Assembly: GCF_002209355.2 (NCBI RefSeq)
Contig: NZ_CP106855.1
Coordinates: forward strand, 620,001-684,000
Direction of reading: 5' to 3'
DNA: 64,000 nucleotides
DNA from: Bdellovibrio sp. SKB1291214
GTDB taxonomy: Bacteria > Bdellovibrionota > Bdellovibrionia > Bdellovibrionales > Bdellovibrionaceae
Of this stretch, positions 17,387 through 25,695 are shown in pieces (the stretch's first letter is position 1; each line of letters starts with the position of its first letter). Made by a program: the position numbers and the translations under genes. The notes under the pieces were generated by a model. That model saw nothing but the letters and a program-made list of their open reading frames with translations, searched no databases and was not told where the DNA came from.

Positions 17387-17402
17387 TTTACACAATCGTA
17401 AA
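17387..17402. promoter_or_regulatory. Operator candidate TTTAC-N6-GTAAA before the secreted-protein pair
   Basis: The inverted repeat TTTAC-ACAATC-GTAAA lies 79 bases upstream of ATG 17481. It is the third instance of the motif and the one nearest the plus-strand operon. Confidence 0.6.
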
Positions 17403-17480
17403 TAATCGCCTAAATTTTTACAGAACTTTCCTTGGATTTTCGCTCTCACATTGTTATTCAAAGGCCCCAAGGGATTCTCA

Positions 17481-18320
17481 ATGAAAGTATCAATTCAAAT
17501 TCTAGTTTTCTTTTTATTGTCAGTCGCCGTTAAGTCATATGCCACAGATATTATCACTCGTGGCACAGCTGCCGAGTACATCGACGAATTCACTGACATT
17601 GGCAAATCAGCCGCCAAACTAGCTGGTATTGTTCCGGGATTTCCCGTCAACGAGGGCCAATTTTTAGAAGTCGTAAAAACAACCAGGATTGAATTTACTG
17701 AAGACAAATTGATCTCTCCCCAAGGGATTGAAGTTGATGCCCTCAATTATCCTGCAAAAAAATTAATTCGTGTGAACTGGAACCGATGGTTCCGTTATCG
17801 CTGGACGACGGACAATCGCACACAGCTGGCGATCCACGAATATTTGGGAATTCTTAAAGTAGATGATTCAAAGTACTATTGGTCACAGTTCCTTATTAAG
17901 GGTGGCCAATTAGCTTCCGTTATCACTTGCGACTTTGAAATTGAAGGACAGCCTTACTACCTGAACTTCAATAGTTACGGAAACACGAGCTCCATTAAGA
18001 GCACAGGCTTCGATATGACAGCCGGCAAGGGAACCGCGAGTGCTCCACAAACTTCCGAGCCGTTGGTCGCTAGCTCCGTCAACTTCAGATGGTCCGACAT
18101 CCTAAAAGGTAACTTCGAAGGCATTGAAAAATGGGGGATCGGGGTATCTTGGAAATACAAAAACTACCCTCTTCACGCAAAAATTAACTTAAAGCAGTCC
18201 ACGGACGAAGGAAATTTTGATCTCGAAGTTTTTGAACTTAATAGCTTCGATGCCAATGGGATTTTAAAACCTCGCCACTTCATGACCATTCCTTGTATCT
18301 CTAAGAAAATTAAGGATTAA
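17481..18320 (+). CDS. Secreted protein, paralogue of the next gene
   Basis: The product has 279 residues from ATG 17481, with AAGGGA seven bases upstream. Residues 1-22 are a signal peptide ending SYA. It shares a block with the next protein: a helix with SAAKLAGIVPGFPVNEGQFL, then VVKTTRIEFTEDKL, then HEYLGILKVDDSKYYWSQF and KGG. The C-terminal part is strand-rich and ends in a short Cys-containing tail. I do not recognise a known enzyme family. It lies two bases from the next gene, under the putative TIGR02147 operators. Confidence 0.78.
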   Translation: MKVSIQILVFFLLSVAVKSYATDIITRGTAAEYIDEFTDIGKSAAKLAGIVPGFPVNEGQFLEVVKTTRIEFTEDKLISPQGIEVDALNYPAKKLIRVNWNRWFRYRWTTDNRTQLAIHEYLGILKVDDSKYYWSQFLIKGGQLASVITCDFEIEGQPYYLNFNSYGNTSSIKSTGFDMTAGKGTASAPQTSEPLVASSVNFRWSDILKGNFEGIEKWGIGVSWKYKNYPLHAKINLKQSTDEGNFDLEVFELNSFDANGILKPRHFMTIPCISKKIKD

Positions 18321-18322
18321 GT

Positions 18323-19093
18323 ATGAAGACTATCTATTTATTATTTTCACTTATTCTTCTATCTAGCATCTCTGAAGGACGCATCACAGAAGGTGGCTGG
18401 GACAGCGGTGGTGGATCTGGTTTTGCTGCCGAATTCACTTCTCTGGGACGTGATTTGGCCGCTAAAGTGGAGTCCTTAAAGGGTTTCCCTGCAACTGGCA
18501 CTCAGTTCTTGGATATTGTGCAAAAAACCAAAGTGGAATTCACGGACACGAACCTTGGCAAAGAAGGCGTTAAACGATTCCCTGAAAAACAACTTCTGCA
18601 AATATCTCGTAAACTTTGGAAGGGTTCAGAAAATACTCTGGTCTCAAAGCAGCTCATCGTACTTCACCAATATTTGCTGCTGTTGGGACTTGATGATTCT
18701 GATAGCTACTTGAGCTATTTTGTATTGGATGGTGGAGCCGCTGTTAGCACTTATGAATGCTCGACGCGTTTGCTTGGTGGCGACACTGTGTCCATCCGCT
18801 GGATTGACGTAGATAATGATGGCAAAGGCGATCAGTATACGGGAACTGTCATAATTAAAACGGCGTTTATTTGGTCAAATGTCGCCCTGATAAATACTTT
18901 CCAAACGGAACTGGGAGTAGCTATTAACTGGATCGAAATCGGCGGTGGCGCCTACGTCCTACTGCCCACAAAAGACTTGGCTTCGCAAAAGTCCTTCAAG
19001 GCCAAAATTAACACAATTGACGACTACCGTGACGACGGAACCCCACTCATAAAAGCGACAGGGATGCTGTCTTGTAAGCCAATTAAACGCTAA
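18323..19093 (+). CDS. Secreted protein, paralogue of the preceding gene
   Basis: The product has 256 residues with a signal peptide of about 19 residues. The mature N-terminus is glycine-rich (EGGWDSGGGSGF), a feature of a secreted family also seen in other predatory bacteria as I recall it, so treat that as inference. It aligns with its neighbour through the GFPATGTQFLDIVQKTKVEF block and HQYLLLLGLDDSDSYLSYF. VDNDGKGDQ is an Asp-rich turn that might bind calcium. AGGA precedes the start. The pair probably arose by tandem duplication. Confidence 0.78.
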   Translation: MKTIYLLFSLILLSSISEGRITEGGWDSGGGSGFAAEFTSLGRDLAAKVESLKGFPATGTQFLDIVQKTKVEFTDTNLGKEGVKRFPEKQLLQISRKLWKGSENTLVSKQLIVLHQYLLLLGLDDSDSYLSYFVLDGGAAVSTYECSTRLLGGDTVSIRWIDVDNDGKGDQYTGTVIIKTAFIWSNVALINTFQTELGVAINWIEIGGGAYVLLPTKDLASQKSFKAKINTIDDYRDDGTPLIKATGMLSCKPIKR

Positions 19094-19112
19094 AGGGCCA
19101 CAAAAGGCCCTT
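19093..19112 (+). terminator. Weak hairpin after the secreted pair
   Basis: AAGGGCC and GGCCCTT pair around a short loop directly after the stop codon, but no T-run follows. It may be a 3' end stabiliser or a weak terminator. Confidence 0.4.
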
Positions 19113-19231
19113 GGGACCCTGCCAATTTTTAGTACACTCTGGCAAAACCTTCAGACTCTCAGGGGCCCTCTTTACGAACACATATAGATGCCTTAAAACG
19201 GTGTATTCCATTGGAAAGAGGACCTCTTTTT

Positions 19232-19663
19232 ATGAAGCACCTTTTACTTATAGTTTTTGCCACGATCATGGGAGCTCAAGCCCAGGCATCCGTTTCGGCA
19301 GACGAGTTCGTGGATAAATTCGTGGCGGCCGTGAACCGTCGTTTGGTTATTACAAACCAGGACCGCATCATGGAAAACAAAACGATTTATTGCACTGGCA
19401 TGCGCCCGGCTCAAATTGAAGCCATCTCGAAGATCGTTCGAGAGAATACAGAAATAACTGTTCAAGAATTTTCGGCGAAAGCCTATGAAGCAATCAACTG
19501 CTACCCCACTTTGCTGCCGCAACTAAAGCGCAAAGGCTGGGGTGTGCTGACAAAATCTCTATGGAAAGATGTTGAATTAGTAAATGCCACCCTTGCTGAT
19601 TTGGGTGTATACCGCCACCGTTCGCAACTTGAAAACAAGTTGTTGGACAGCCTCAATCCGTAA
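19232..19663 (+). CDS. Small secreted protein, first of a tandem duplicate pair
   Basis: The product has 143 residues from ATG 19232, with AGAGGA about nine bases upstream. The signal peptide ends AQAQA. The mature part begins SVSADEFVDKFVAAVNRRL and is mostly helical. It shares two cysteines with the next protein (YCTGMRPAQIEAI / INCYPTLL), probably forming a disulphide. It lies 18 bases before its paralogue. Function unknown. Confidence 0.78.
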   Translation: MKHLLLIVFATIMGAQAQASVSADEFVDKFVAAVNRRLVITNQDRIMENKTIYCTGMRPAQIEAISKIVRENTEITVQEFSAKAYEAINCYPTLLPQLKRKGWGVLTKSLWKDVELVNATLADLGVYRHRSQLENKLLDSLNP

Positions 19664-19681
19664 GAAAGAAGGATAAATAGT

Positions 19682-20149
19682 ATGAAAAAGCTTATCGTAA
19701 TTGCTGCGACAATGATGATGGGTCTTCAAGCCCAAGCTTCCGTAACTGCAAGCGAGTTCGTTTCCGATTTTGTTAATCAAGCGAATCACCGTCTGGAGTA
19801 CATCAACAAGCAAAGAACCGCCGCTAAAAAACGCACGAACTATTGCTCTGCTTTAGATGCTAAGCAAGTTAAGACGATCCAGGAAATCGTGGCAAAAAAC
19901 CCAGAGATTACTGTAGGTGACTTTACCGCGCAGCTTTCTGACTCTTTAAAATGCTTCCCTGAATTCTGGTCCCCATGGAGCCGTACAAAAACAACTCGCG
20001 GCATGTTAGTGAACACTAAAGCCTATATTATGGATATCAGTCTTATCCAAGACGTATTGGCGGACCTAAACGACGGTAAATTGCCAAGCGAACACACGAA
20101 GCTCCTTGATTCCTATAACAACTGGGAATGGCTAAAAGGCGCTCAATAA
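19682..20149 (+). CDS. Small secreted protein, second of the tandem pair
   Basis: The product has 155 residues with a signal peptide ending LQAQA. The mature start is SVTASEFVSDFVNQANHRL, clearly parallel to the preceding protein. The cysteine positions are shared (NYCSALDAKQVKTI and LKCFPEFW), as is the pattern EITVGDF / EITVQEF. GAAAGGA precedes the start. The two genes form an operon closed by a strong terminator. No family name can be given. Confidence 0.78.
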   Translation: MKKLIVIAATMMMGLQAQASVTASEFVSDFVNQANHRLEYINKQRTAAKKRTNYCSALDAKQVKTIQEIVAKNPEITVGDFTAQLSDSLKCFPEFWSPWSRTKTTRGMLVNTKAYIMDISLIQDVLADLNDGKLPSEHTKLLDSYNNWEWLKGAQ

Positions 20150-20152
20150 ATA

Positions 20153-20182
20153 AAAAACCCGCTGTCAAAAGCGGGTTTTTTC
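20153..20182 (+). terminator. Terminator of the tandem secreted-protein operon
   Basis: AAAACCCGCT and AGCGGGTTTT pair around six bases, followed by a T-run. It lies four bases after the stop codon. Confidence 0.9.
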
Positions 20183-20211
20183 GTTTTAAGGCGTATCGCT
20201 TTTTTAGAGGC

Positions 20212-20574
20212 TTATTCGCCGTCAGAACGATGAGTTTTCAACAGCCTGCACTTCCCTGCCTTCGTATTTAAAATCTCAACCTGCACTGTGCGAACGAACG
20301 GCAGTTCGATATCCTCGCTGGCCCGCCCCTTATAGACATTAATTGCCACAAGATAGATCTCTTTAACGTCACCGTTGCTTAAATCGATCACATCTTCAGT
20401 TACGGGGCGCTGAACATTGAATTTATATTCGGAGATGTTCCTACCAGCCCCGATGACCTCCTCGACCATTTGCTCAAGAGCATGCGCGGCTGCCTCGTTT
20501 TTACAATTCAATCCCGCAGCCCCCGCACCGGAAGCCATACCGAAAAACATCAAACCGATTGCCAAGATTTTCAT
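20212..20574 (-). CDS. Small secreted protein of unknown function
   Basis: The product has 120 residues from ATG 20574, with GGGAGGA eight bases upstream. The signal peptide (about 1-20) is alanine/glycine-rich and ends AGA. Two cysteines are present (LNCKNEAAAH and GKCRLL). The centre is strand-rich (EYKFNVQRPVTEDVIDL, EIYLVAINVYKG). No known motif. Confidence 0.7.
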   Translation of the reverse strand: MKILAIGLMFFGMASGAGAAGLNCKNEAAAHALEQMVEEVIGAGRNISEYKFNVQRPVTEDVIDLSNGDVKEIYLVAINVYKGRASEDIELPFVRTVQVEILNTKAGKCRLLKTHRSDGE

Positions 20575-20726
20575 GGGGTCGTTCCTCCCTGGGTTAAAGA
20601 AAACGAACCTACCCAGCACCCGAGGTGAGGTCACCTTGCAATCCCATTAGAAACCAATAATGCGTTCCCTGAAAGTTGCCATGAGAATATGTGCGAATTA
20701 TTTAAGCAGAGTATTTAGAAAAGAAA

Positions 20727-20751
20727 AAGGCCGGAACGAGTTCCGGCCTTT
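20727..20751 (-). terminator. Terminator of a short minus-strand transcript
   Basis: AAAGGCCGGAAC and GTTCCGGCCTTT form a perfect 12-base stem with a GA loop. The better T-run (TTTTTCTTTTC) is on the minus strand, so a transcript comes from the right. The only candidate gene there is the 34-residue frame at 20758-20862. Confidence 0.8.
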
Positions 20752-20757
20752 GTAATC

Positions 20758-20862
20758 TTATTTAAAAATAGAGGTGAGCACATCATGCACCCGAGTACCT
20801 TCCTTGGTAGCACCCCTCCCGTAGAAATAATTAGACAGTGTTGTCGTACACATTGCAAGCAT
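20758..20862 (-). CDS. Possible 34-residue protein (or small RNA)
   Basis: A short open frame (MLAMCTTTLSNYFYGRGATK to the end of 34 residues) stops six bases before a strong minus-strand terminator. Upstream is a weak GGAAC Shine-Dalgarno and an AT-rich stretch suited to a promoter. The fit between stop and terminator is the main support. It could equally be a non-coding small RNA of about 120 bases. No further gene is visible between here and 21056. Confidence 0.3.
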   Translation of the reverse strand: MLAMCTTTLSNYFYGRGATKEGTRVHDVLTSIFK

Positions 20863-21055
20863 GATGTTCCATTTTTTTTAAGAATTTTTAAGAAACGCCC
20901 TTTTTGCCGGATTTTCTGATCCCACATTTGATGGAATATTTCAATCAGGACAGTTGAAGTGACGCTTTACTTGCGGCCTCCTTAAATCAAAACATTCAAC
21001 AATCTTTACAACAACTTAGTTGCCAACCTTGAAGCCCTTTAATATACCATCGTTC

Positions 21056-21583
21056 ATGCAAAACTCGCTGTTCGCGGACCCACGATTGCAATCGACTCAA
21101 GCACACGGCGGCACGCTGTTTAAAAAAGCGCGTTATCGCTGTCGTAAACCATTGAGTACGACAAAACCCATTCACGTGGTGTTGCGATCAAGCCTCGCTA
21201 AAGGCTCACTGAGTTTTAGAAATGATAAAAATTGGAAGCAGGTCGAAACCCTGTGCCGCCAGTTCGCCCAGAAATATAAAATCAAAATCGAGGCCTTCGC
21301 TAACGGCGGAAGCCATCTTCACTTGACCCTGAGGTTAAAGACAAAAGGCAGCTATGCGCCGTTCATTCGATCACTAACTGGAGCCATCGCCCTGAAATTA
21401 ACAGGTGCGACCCGCCACCAAAAGAACTCGAAAAAGTTCTGGGACCACCGCCCCTTCACCGCACTTCTTGAAAGAGCCAAACACTCTTTGAAAAATTATG
21501 TATCGTTGGATTTACTAAAAGATCTGATGATCATCCCAAGAATCGGAATCCTCACCCACCAAGAATGGCCACCACCCAACTAG
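21056..21583 (+). CDS. REP-associated-type tyrosine transposase (Y1_Tnp, IS200-like fold)
   Basis: The product has 175 residues from ATG 21056; a TTG at 21020 would add 12. The HUH metal motif is HLH in NGGSHLHLTLRLK, and the preceding strand region HVVLRSSLAKGSL fits the Y1 transposase fold. The candidate nucleophile is the tyrosine in LKNYVSLD. Such single-copy chromosomal proteins (RAYTs) process palindromic repeat elements rather than move themselves. A structured repeat lies directly downstream, in line with that role. The Tyr-helix is divergent, so activity is uncertain. Confidence 0.75.
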   Translation: MQNSLFADPRLQSTQAHGGTLFKKARYRCRKPLSTTKPIHVVLRSSLAKGSLSFRNDKNWKQVETLCRQFAQKYKIKIEAFANGGSHLHLTLRLKTKGSYAPFIRSLTGAIALKLTGATRHQKNSKKFWDHRPFTALLERAKHSLKNYVSLDLLKDLMIIPRIGILTHQEWPPPN

Positions 21584-21624
21584 GCGAGCTGCAAGCAAAG
21601 CGCGCAGCAAAAAGACTCATAACA

Positions 21625-21746
21625 GGATTGTTCAAAAGGGTTCGGATGCGAGGCGGAGGGTCTTCCCGCGGCGGAGGCGTGCCCCAGGCAGTTTGAAGCG
21701 AGGACAAGGCCCGACGAGGAAGCAGGCGGGCCTTTTTCAACAATCC
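21625..21746. repeat. 122-base structured element bounded by imperfect inverted repeats
   Basis: GGATTGTTCAAAAGGG at 21625-21640 pairs with CCTTTTTCAACAATCC at 21731-21746, with 14 of 16 positions complementary. The inside is GC- and purine-rich (for example GCGGCGGAGGCGTG) and contains a GGCCCG/CGGGCC stem. This composition differs from neighbouring genes. It lies 42 bases after the transposase gene and 4 bases before the end of the nuclease gene. It could be a REP- or MITE-like element served by the transposase. The copy number elsewhere is unknown. Confidence 0.5.
21708..21737 (+). terminator. Terminator-like stem inside the repeat element
   Basis: GGCCCG and CGGGCC pair around a 13-base loop and are followed by TTTTT on the plus strand. 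It would end the transposase transcript. Confidence 0.6.
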
Positions 21747-21749
21747 CGA

Positions 21750-22631
21750 CTAGAAGTCGCCGATTGAATCTACCATATTTGGGTAGTCTACGAACGGGTT
21801 TCTGTTGTGCTGAGCTTGGAAGATCTTGTTGTTTCTATCAAGTTCTTCGGCGTCTGGTGGGTTTTCGCGATTCCATTTACGAAGAACTGCTTCTTCGTCA
21901 GGTGGAATCTGAAGATCGTAGCGGAGAGAGAAATAGAACAAAGCACGAGCCACACGACCTTTATGAGCTTGAGGTGGTTCGAAGATCTCATCAGAGTCCC
22001 CTTCGCCAACACCAAAACGAGAGCCGCCGCAATTCAAAGTTTGCGTGTCTTTTTCAACTTCACCAAACCATTGATTTCCACGGATCGAATTCAAACGAGA
22101 ATCCGTCGGGAACAAGTGGTGAAGATCTGATTTCTGAGTGTCTTTATCAAAACGACGGTTGAACTTACTTTGAGGCCATGTGTGCTCAATGTTGATCACC
22201 GTGTTGTCAGGGATAATGCCAGGCCCCGGTTGGCTGTGACCACGGAAGTCTGCATTCGTTTTATAGTTATCGCAGTACATGTCTTTCACGCCCCAAGTGT
22301 GGGAGCCTTCGTCGAAAGACAAATAGAATTTACCCATCAACCAAACGCGAGCACTGTTGTACCCGATTTTTTGGTGAGAGTAACAGCCCTTAGCCGCTTG
22401 ACAGTCAGAGACGATCAAATCGTAGTTTCCTTGTTGAGGAACGTGAAAGCTGCGAAGAACGGATTTTATACGGAAGATAAGATCGGCGTTAGTTTTTCCA
22501 GCCGCAAGATCTTGATAGAACTCTTGCCCGTAGTACGGAATTGCTTGGGATTGTTCAGCTGCATTTGCAGCGAAAACAAAAAATAACGATGTAAATACAA
22601 TCACTGACTTAATGAGCTTGGCTAGCTTCAT
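21750..22631 (-). CDS. Secreted endonuclease I (EndA/NucM family)
   Basis: The product has 293 residues. A signal peptide (about 1-24) ends ANA. The family signature NIEHTWPQSKF is near residue 145, followed by DLHHLFPTDSRLNSIRGN, the metal- and DNA-binding half of the His-Me finger nuclease. Length and order are normal for endonuclease I, a non-specific periplasmic or extracellular DNase. Degradation of prey DNA is a reasonable role in a predator but is inference. GGTGG precedes the ATG. Confidence 0.9.
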   Translation of the reverse strand: MKLAKLIKSVIVFTSLFFVFAANAAEQSQAIPYYGQEFYQDLAAGKTNADLIFRIKSVLRSFHVPQQGNYDLIVSDCQAAKGCYSHQKIGYNSARVWLMGKFYLSFDEGSHTWGVKDMYCDNYKTNADFRGHSQPGPGIIPDNTVINIEHTWPQSKFNRRFDKDTQKSDLHHLFPTDSRLNSIRGNQWFGEVEKDTQTLNCGGSRFGVGEGDSDEIFEPPQAHKGRVARALFYFSLRYDLQIPPDEEAVLRKWNRENPPDAEELDRNNKIFQAQHNRNPFVDYPNMVDSIGDF

Positions 22632-22733
22632 TCGGGTCCACCATTCGGTAAAGGGGGTGATTTTCAGCCTCTGTCGAAGACACTTTTGCTGGATACCTTT
22701 ACATATGTCAATGGGGCTATAAGAAATACTCTG

Positions 22734-23681
22734 TCAGTATTCAGTTAAGACAGGAGGCTTTGAAAACATCCCACGGCGATAGGCAATAGCACCTAACATA
22801 CCGAAAAGACTGCCACCCAAGTGAGCGGCATAGGCGACCCCCGTTCCTAACCCTTCGGGAGCTGCCAAAAGATTAGCCAGGTCGGCCACTAAAAAGAGAG
22901 GAATAATCATGAGGGTCGGTAAATAAATAGAACCGTAGTGCTCTGGCATCGGCGAAATAAAATACAAATAACGAATCCGAGCCTTGACCTGAGCCACGCA
23001 ATAAAAAGCCAGCAAAGCACTGACAGACGCGCTTGCGCCGACCATCGGGACGACCCCCGATCCCTGTGACATCAGAAAGCCCAAGCCGCCTGTGATTCCG
23101 CCCAAAACATAAATTGCCAGTAAGGCCGTACTACCCACTAAAGCTTCAACGGCAGCCCCGATCACCACCAAAAACATCAAGTTTGAAAACAGATGCATCC
23201 AATTGGAGTGCGAAAACTGATAGGTGATCCAAGACAAGGGCCCCTTTTCAATCGAGCTCAAACCAAAGCGAAACATCAGCTGGTCTTTATAATCGGTTCT
23301 GAATTTTTTAAAATCTTCTCTCCAAGTCGCAATTTGCACTTGGTCGCCATGGTACTTTCCAGCATCTCCATTCAGCAAAAAGTGCGAATCACGAAGAGCG
23401 TAAGCCCCTAAGATTGCCAGCTGATCCGAGTTGGACGTGGAAATCTGCTGCACCCACTTTGGCGTTTCCGCTAAAGTTTCCGCCGGTAGTTCCTGTAAAT
23501 ATTGATAATAAAGACGCCCCGTCAAAGTCATACCTTCCAATTCGAACAATCGATTGTTGGAAAGGTCATTACTAGAGCCACTGAAGATCAGAACAAAAAT
23601 AAAAATATTTAGAGCCGTCAGCGTGATTGTCAGCGGGAATCGACGAAATTCTCTGAGATTTTCAGGGCAAGGGATGATCAT
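22734..23681 (-). CDS. Rhomboid-family intramembrane serine protease
   Basis: The product has 315 residues. The first membrane segment is at about 17-34. A soluble insert of about 100 residues comes next, then the rhomboid core with HSNWMHLFSNLMF. The catalytic serine is Ser217 in MVGASASVSALL, and the catalytic histidine is His287 in AAHLGGSLFG. Rhomboids cleave membrane-anchored substrates within the bilayer. The large loop after the first segment is longer than in minimal bacterial rhomboids. The start overlaps the RDD gene stop by four bases, so they are coupled. Confidence 0.88.
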   Translation of the reverse strand: MIIPCPENLREFRRFPLTITLTALNIFIFVLIFSGSSNDLSNNRLFELEGMTLTGRLYYQYLQELPAETLAETPKWVQQISTSNSDQLAILGAYALRDSHFLLNGDAGKYHGDQVQIATWREDFKKFRTDYKDQLMFRFGLSSIEKGPLSWITYQFSHSNWMHLFSNLMFLVVIGAAVEALVGSTALLAIYVLGGITGGLGFLMSQGSGVVPMVGASASVSALLAFYCVAQVKARIRYLYFISPMPEHYGSIYLPTLMIIPLFLVADLANLLAAPEGLGTGVAYAAHLGGSLFGMLGAIAYRRGMFSKPPVLTEY

Positions 23682-24886
23682 TGAACACCGTACTTTTCCT
23701 TGAAGTCCTCAAGCCACGGCTTGCTTTCCTTCACGCTAGCAGGAATACGGTCGCCTTTTTTAACTCCCAGACTTTGCTGCAAACCCCAGATAGAGCGCAC
23801 ATATTTTTTATCCATCGCCTGACGAAGTGTTGAAATGGATTGCAACTCTTCGATAACCTCAAGGCTACCCGCATAGTCATGTTGACTATAGCGCTGATCA
23901 GCTTCCAGAACTTGTGTGACCCACAGTTTTTGCGAAGCATCTGCTAGGCGTACGTCTTCAGGGTTCTCTAAATACTGAGCCAAAACACAACCACTGGAAG
24001 TACGATCTTCGCAAACCTTATTCATATAGGATAAACGATCCGAACCTTCGCTTAATAAGAATTTCGCAAAGTAAGCCATTGATTGAGAATTTACAGGATC
24101 ACTCCACAATGAAAGCTCCGCTTCCTTATGAAGACAGTCCGCCGAAATCTCTTTAAGCAAGAACAAGGACAAAGCTGCATCCAAACGTTGGGGACCGCTT
24201 AGATCTTTGTCTTTGATTTCCTTACAAGTCGCATTTTGATCAACTGCCACTTGGTAGTCCCCGACTGTCAATGCATGGTAGCTCTTCATCAAACCCAAGA
24301 AACCCACAAAGGCAAAAACCGCAAAGCTCAATTGCATCCATGAAGTAATCAAACGCTGTTCTTGCGAAGCGGGGCCTTTATCAAAATTTTTCTTTAAGGT
24401 GATCACCATTGTGTCAGAGGCTTTCTCATGAAAAGCACGACGCAGCGGATGCCCCAGCACTCCCAAGAACGGGAGGGCGAACATGAAAAACGAAAAACAC
24501 CACACGACCGAACGAACCATGCATTGAGAAAACGTCAGGCGTGCTTGCTGCTCGGGATAGCTGATCACTCGCAACTGTAAAAAGAATTGCCCCGGAGTTG
24601 CTTGTAGGAAATATAAAAAAGAAGCTTGTAGCAACACCACGGCTATGACAGCAACAGCCATGATCATCATCACAGCAACAACGCCTTCATCGGAACGGGC
24701 ATTTAGTAAAAAGAATGTTTTTGCCTGACGAGTAAGACCCGCCACCAACAGACTGACAACCGGTGAAATGATCAAGAAATCCAAAACAAGCGCAAGGAAA
24801 CGGTCCGCAACAAACGCGATCGCAGGCTTTTGCTTGAACATCGTGGAATTATTGATTTCTGGTGCCGATAGATCTGGAAATAACAT
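23678..24886 (-). CDS. RDD-family membrane protein with soluble C-terminal domain
   Basis: The product has 402 residues. The N-terminal 170 or so have three to four membrane segments and the RDD pattern: VADRFLALVLDFLIISP, then ATPGQFFLQLRV, then the paired-helix end HPLRRAFHEKASDTMV. A further hydrophobic segment lies near 195-210. The C-terminal 190 residues are soluble, with several cysteines and a repeat-like helical character. The start at 24886 lacks a good RBS, and ATG 24841 is an alternative. Coupled translation with the rhomboid suggests a joint membrane function. Confidence 0.8.
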   Translation of the reverse strand: MLFPDLSAPEINNSTMFKQKPAIAFVADRFLALVLDFLIISPVVSLLVAGLTRQAKTFFLLNARSDEGVVAVMMIMAVAVIAVVLLQASFLYFLQATPGQFFLQLRVISYPEQQARLTFSQCMVRSVVWCFSFFMFALPFLGVLGHPLRRAFHEKASDTMVITLKKNFDKGPASQEQRLITSWMQLSFAVFAFVGFLGLMKSYHALTVGDYQVAVDQNATCKEIKDKDLSGPQRLDAALSLFLLKEISADCLHKEAELSLWSDPVNSQSMAYFAKFLLSEGSDRLSYMNKVCEDRTSSGCVLAQYLENPEDVRLADASQKLWVTQVLEADQRYSQHDYAGSLEVIEELQSISTLRQAMDKKYVRSIWGLQQSLGVKKGDRIPASVKESKPWLEDFKEKYGVQ

Positions 24887-24925
24887 ACAGATCGTATCGG
24901 CCTGAAACAGATGGGACTAAAGATA

Positions 24926-25546
24926 TTATTGAGTAAATCTCAGGGAGTGAACGCGTCCTTCGGAGTCGACTGCGAAGTGCGCTTGACCTACGATAGTCTT
25001 GGAATCATCGATCAGGCTAAAGACCTGCTCAGAAGAATCCTGGGACTGCACCGGACTGACTTCGACAAAGTTTAAACCAAATGCATCCGCATACTTTTTA
25101 AGAAAACTAGCTTTATTGGAGATGGCCATGGCCTTCTCACCTGCTTGAGCATCGATAAATTCCAAACGCTCAATTTTACCTTGAGCGACCTTCATTCCGT
25201 ATTTGCCTTCTAGATAACCAAAAATTAAATCATCACGCAATGTTGGTTTTTCAGCCAAAGCTGCAACCAAGGATGTCTTTTCAGCGGAAAGTTTTTTAGC
25301 GATTTCGTGTTCCCACTTCACATCGCGGGCGAATACACCCGGTTCGAAGCTAGCAATCTGACGATTACCGCGAGCCCCGATAGCAGTTTCCGAATTATCA
25401 ACTAACCATTGATTTACAAACACTGTCATTAAGGCAACTGAAGCGATTGAAAGCACTAACATGGCTTTTTGTTCCTGGACTTTGTCCCGGAATCTTTTTC
25501 GGAAAGATCTCTCTTTAGGAAACTCAATCACTTTCGCATTCCCCAT
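24926..25546 (-). CDS. Single-pass membrane protein of unknown function
   Basis: The product has 206 residues. A basic N-terminus (RSFRKRFRDKVQEQK) precedes one membrane segment (about 29-46), so most of the protein would be periplasmic. The rest is charged and mixed helical/strand and ends HFAVDSEGRVHSLRF. No motif is recognised. AGGAG lies about nine bases before the ATG. It lies 39 bases upstream of the RDD-rhomboid pair and is probably in the same operon. Confidence 0.75.
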   Translation of the reverse strand: MGNAKVIEFPKERSFRKRFRDKVQEQKAMLVLSIASVALMTVFVNQWLVDNSETAIGARGNRQIASFEPGVFARDVKWEHEIAKKLSAEKTSLVAALAEKPTLRDDLIFGYLEGKYGMKVAQGKIERLEFIDAQAGEKAMAISNKASFLKKYADAFGLNFVEVSPVQSQDSSEQVFSLIDDSKTIVGQAHFAVDSEGRVHSLRFTQ

Positions 25547-25695
25547 GTTCTAAATCTCCTCGCTGGTTCGTTCAATTCTCTATCTAACTACCATGTTGCG
25601 AAGGGCGTGCCGTACTCTGTGGCTCGTAAATTCAGTATGACCGATCACCCTTTAAACAGTCGCGCAAAACTTTGTTGACGTCTCATATTGGGACT

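Noticed and set aside
20715-20927. 70-codon minus-strand frame
   Set aside because: It reads straight through a perfect 12-base terminator stem and has no RBS. The shorter frame that stops before the stem fits better.
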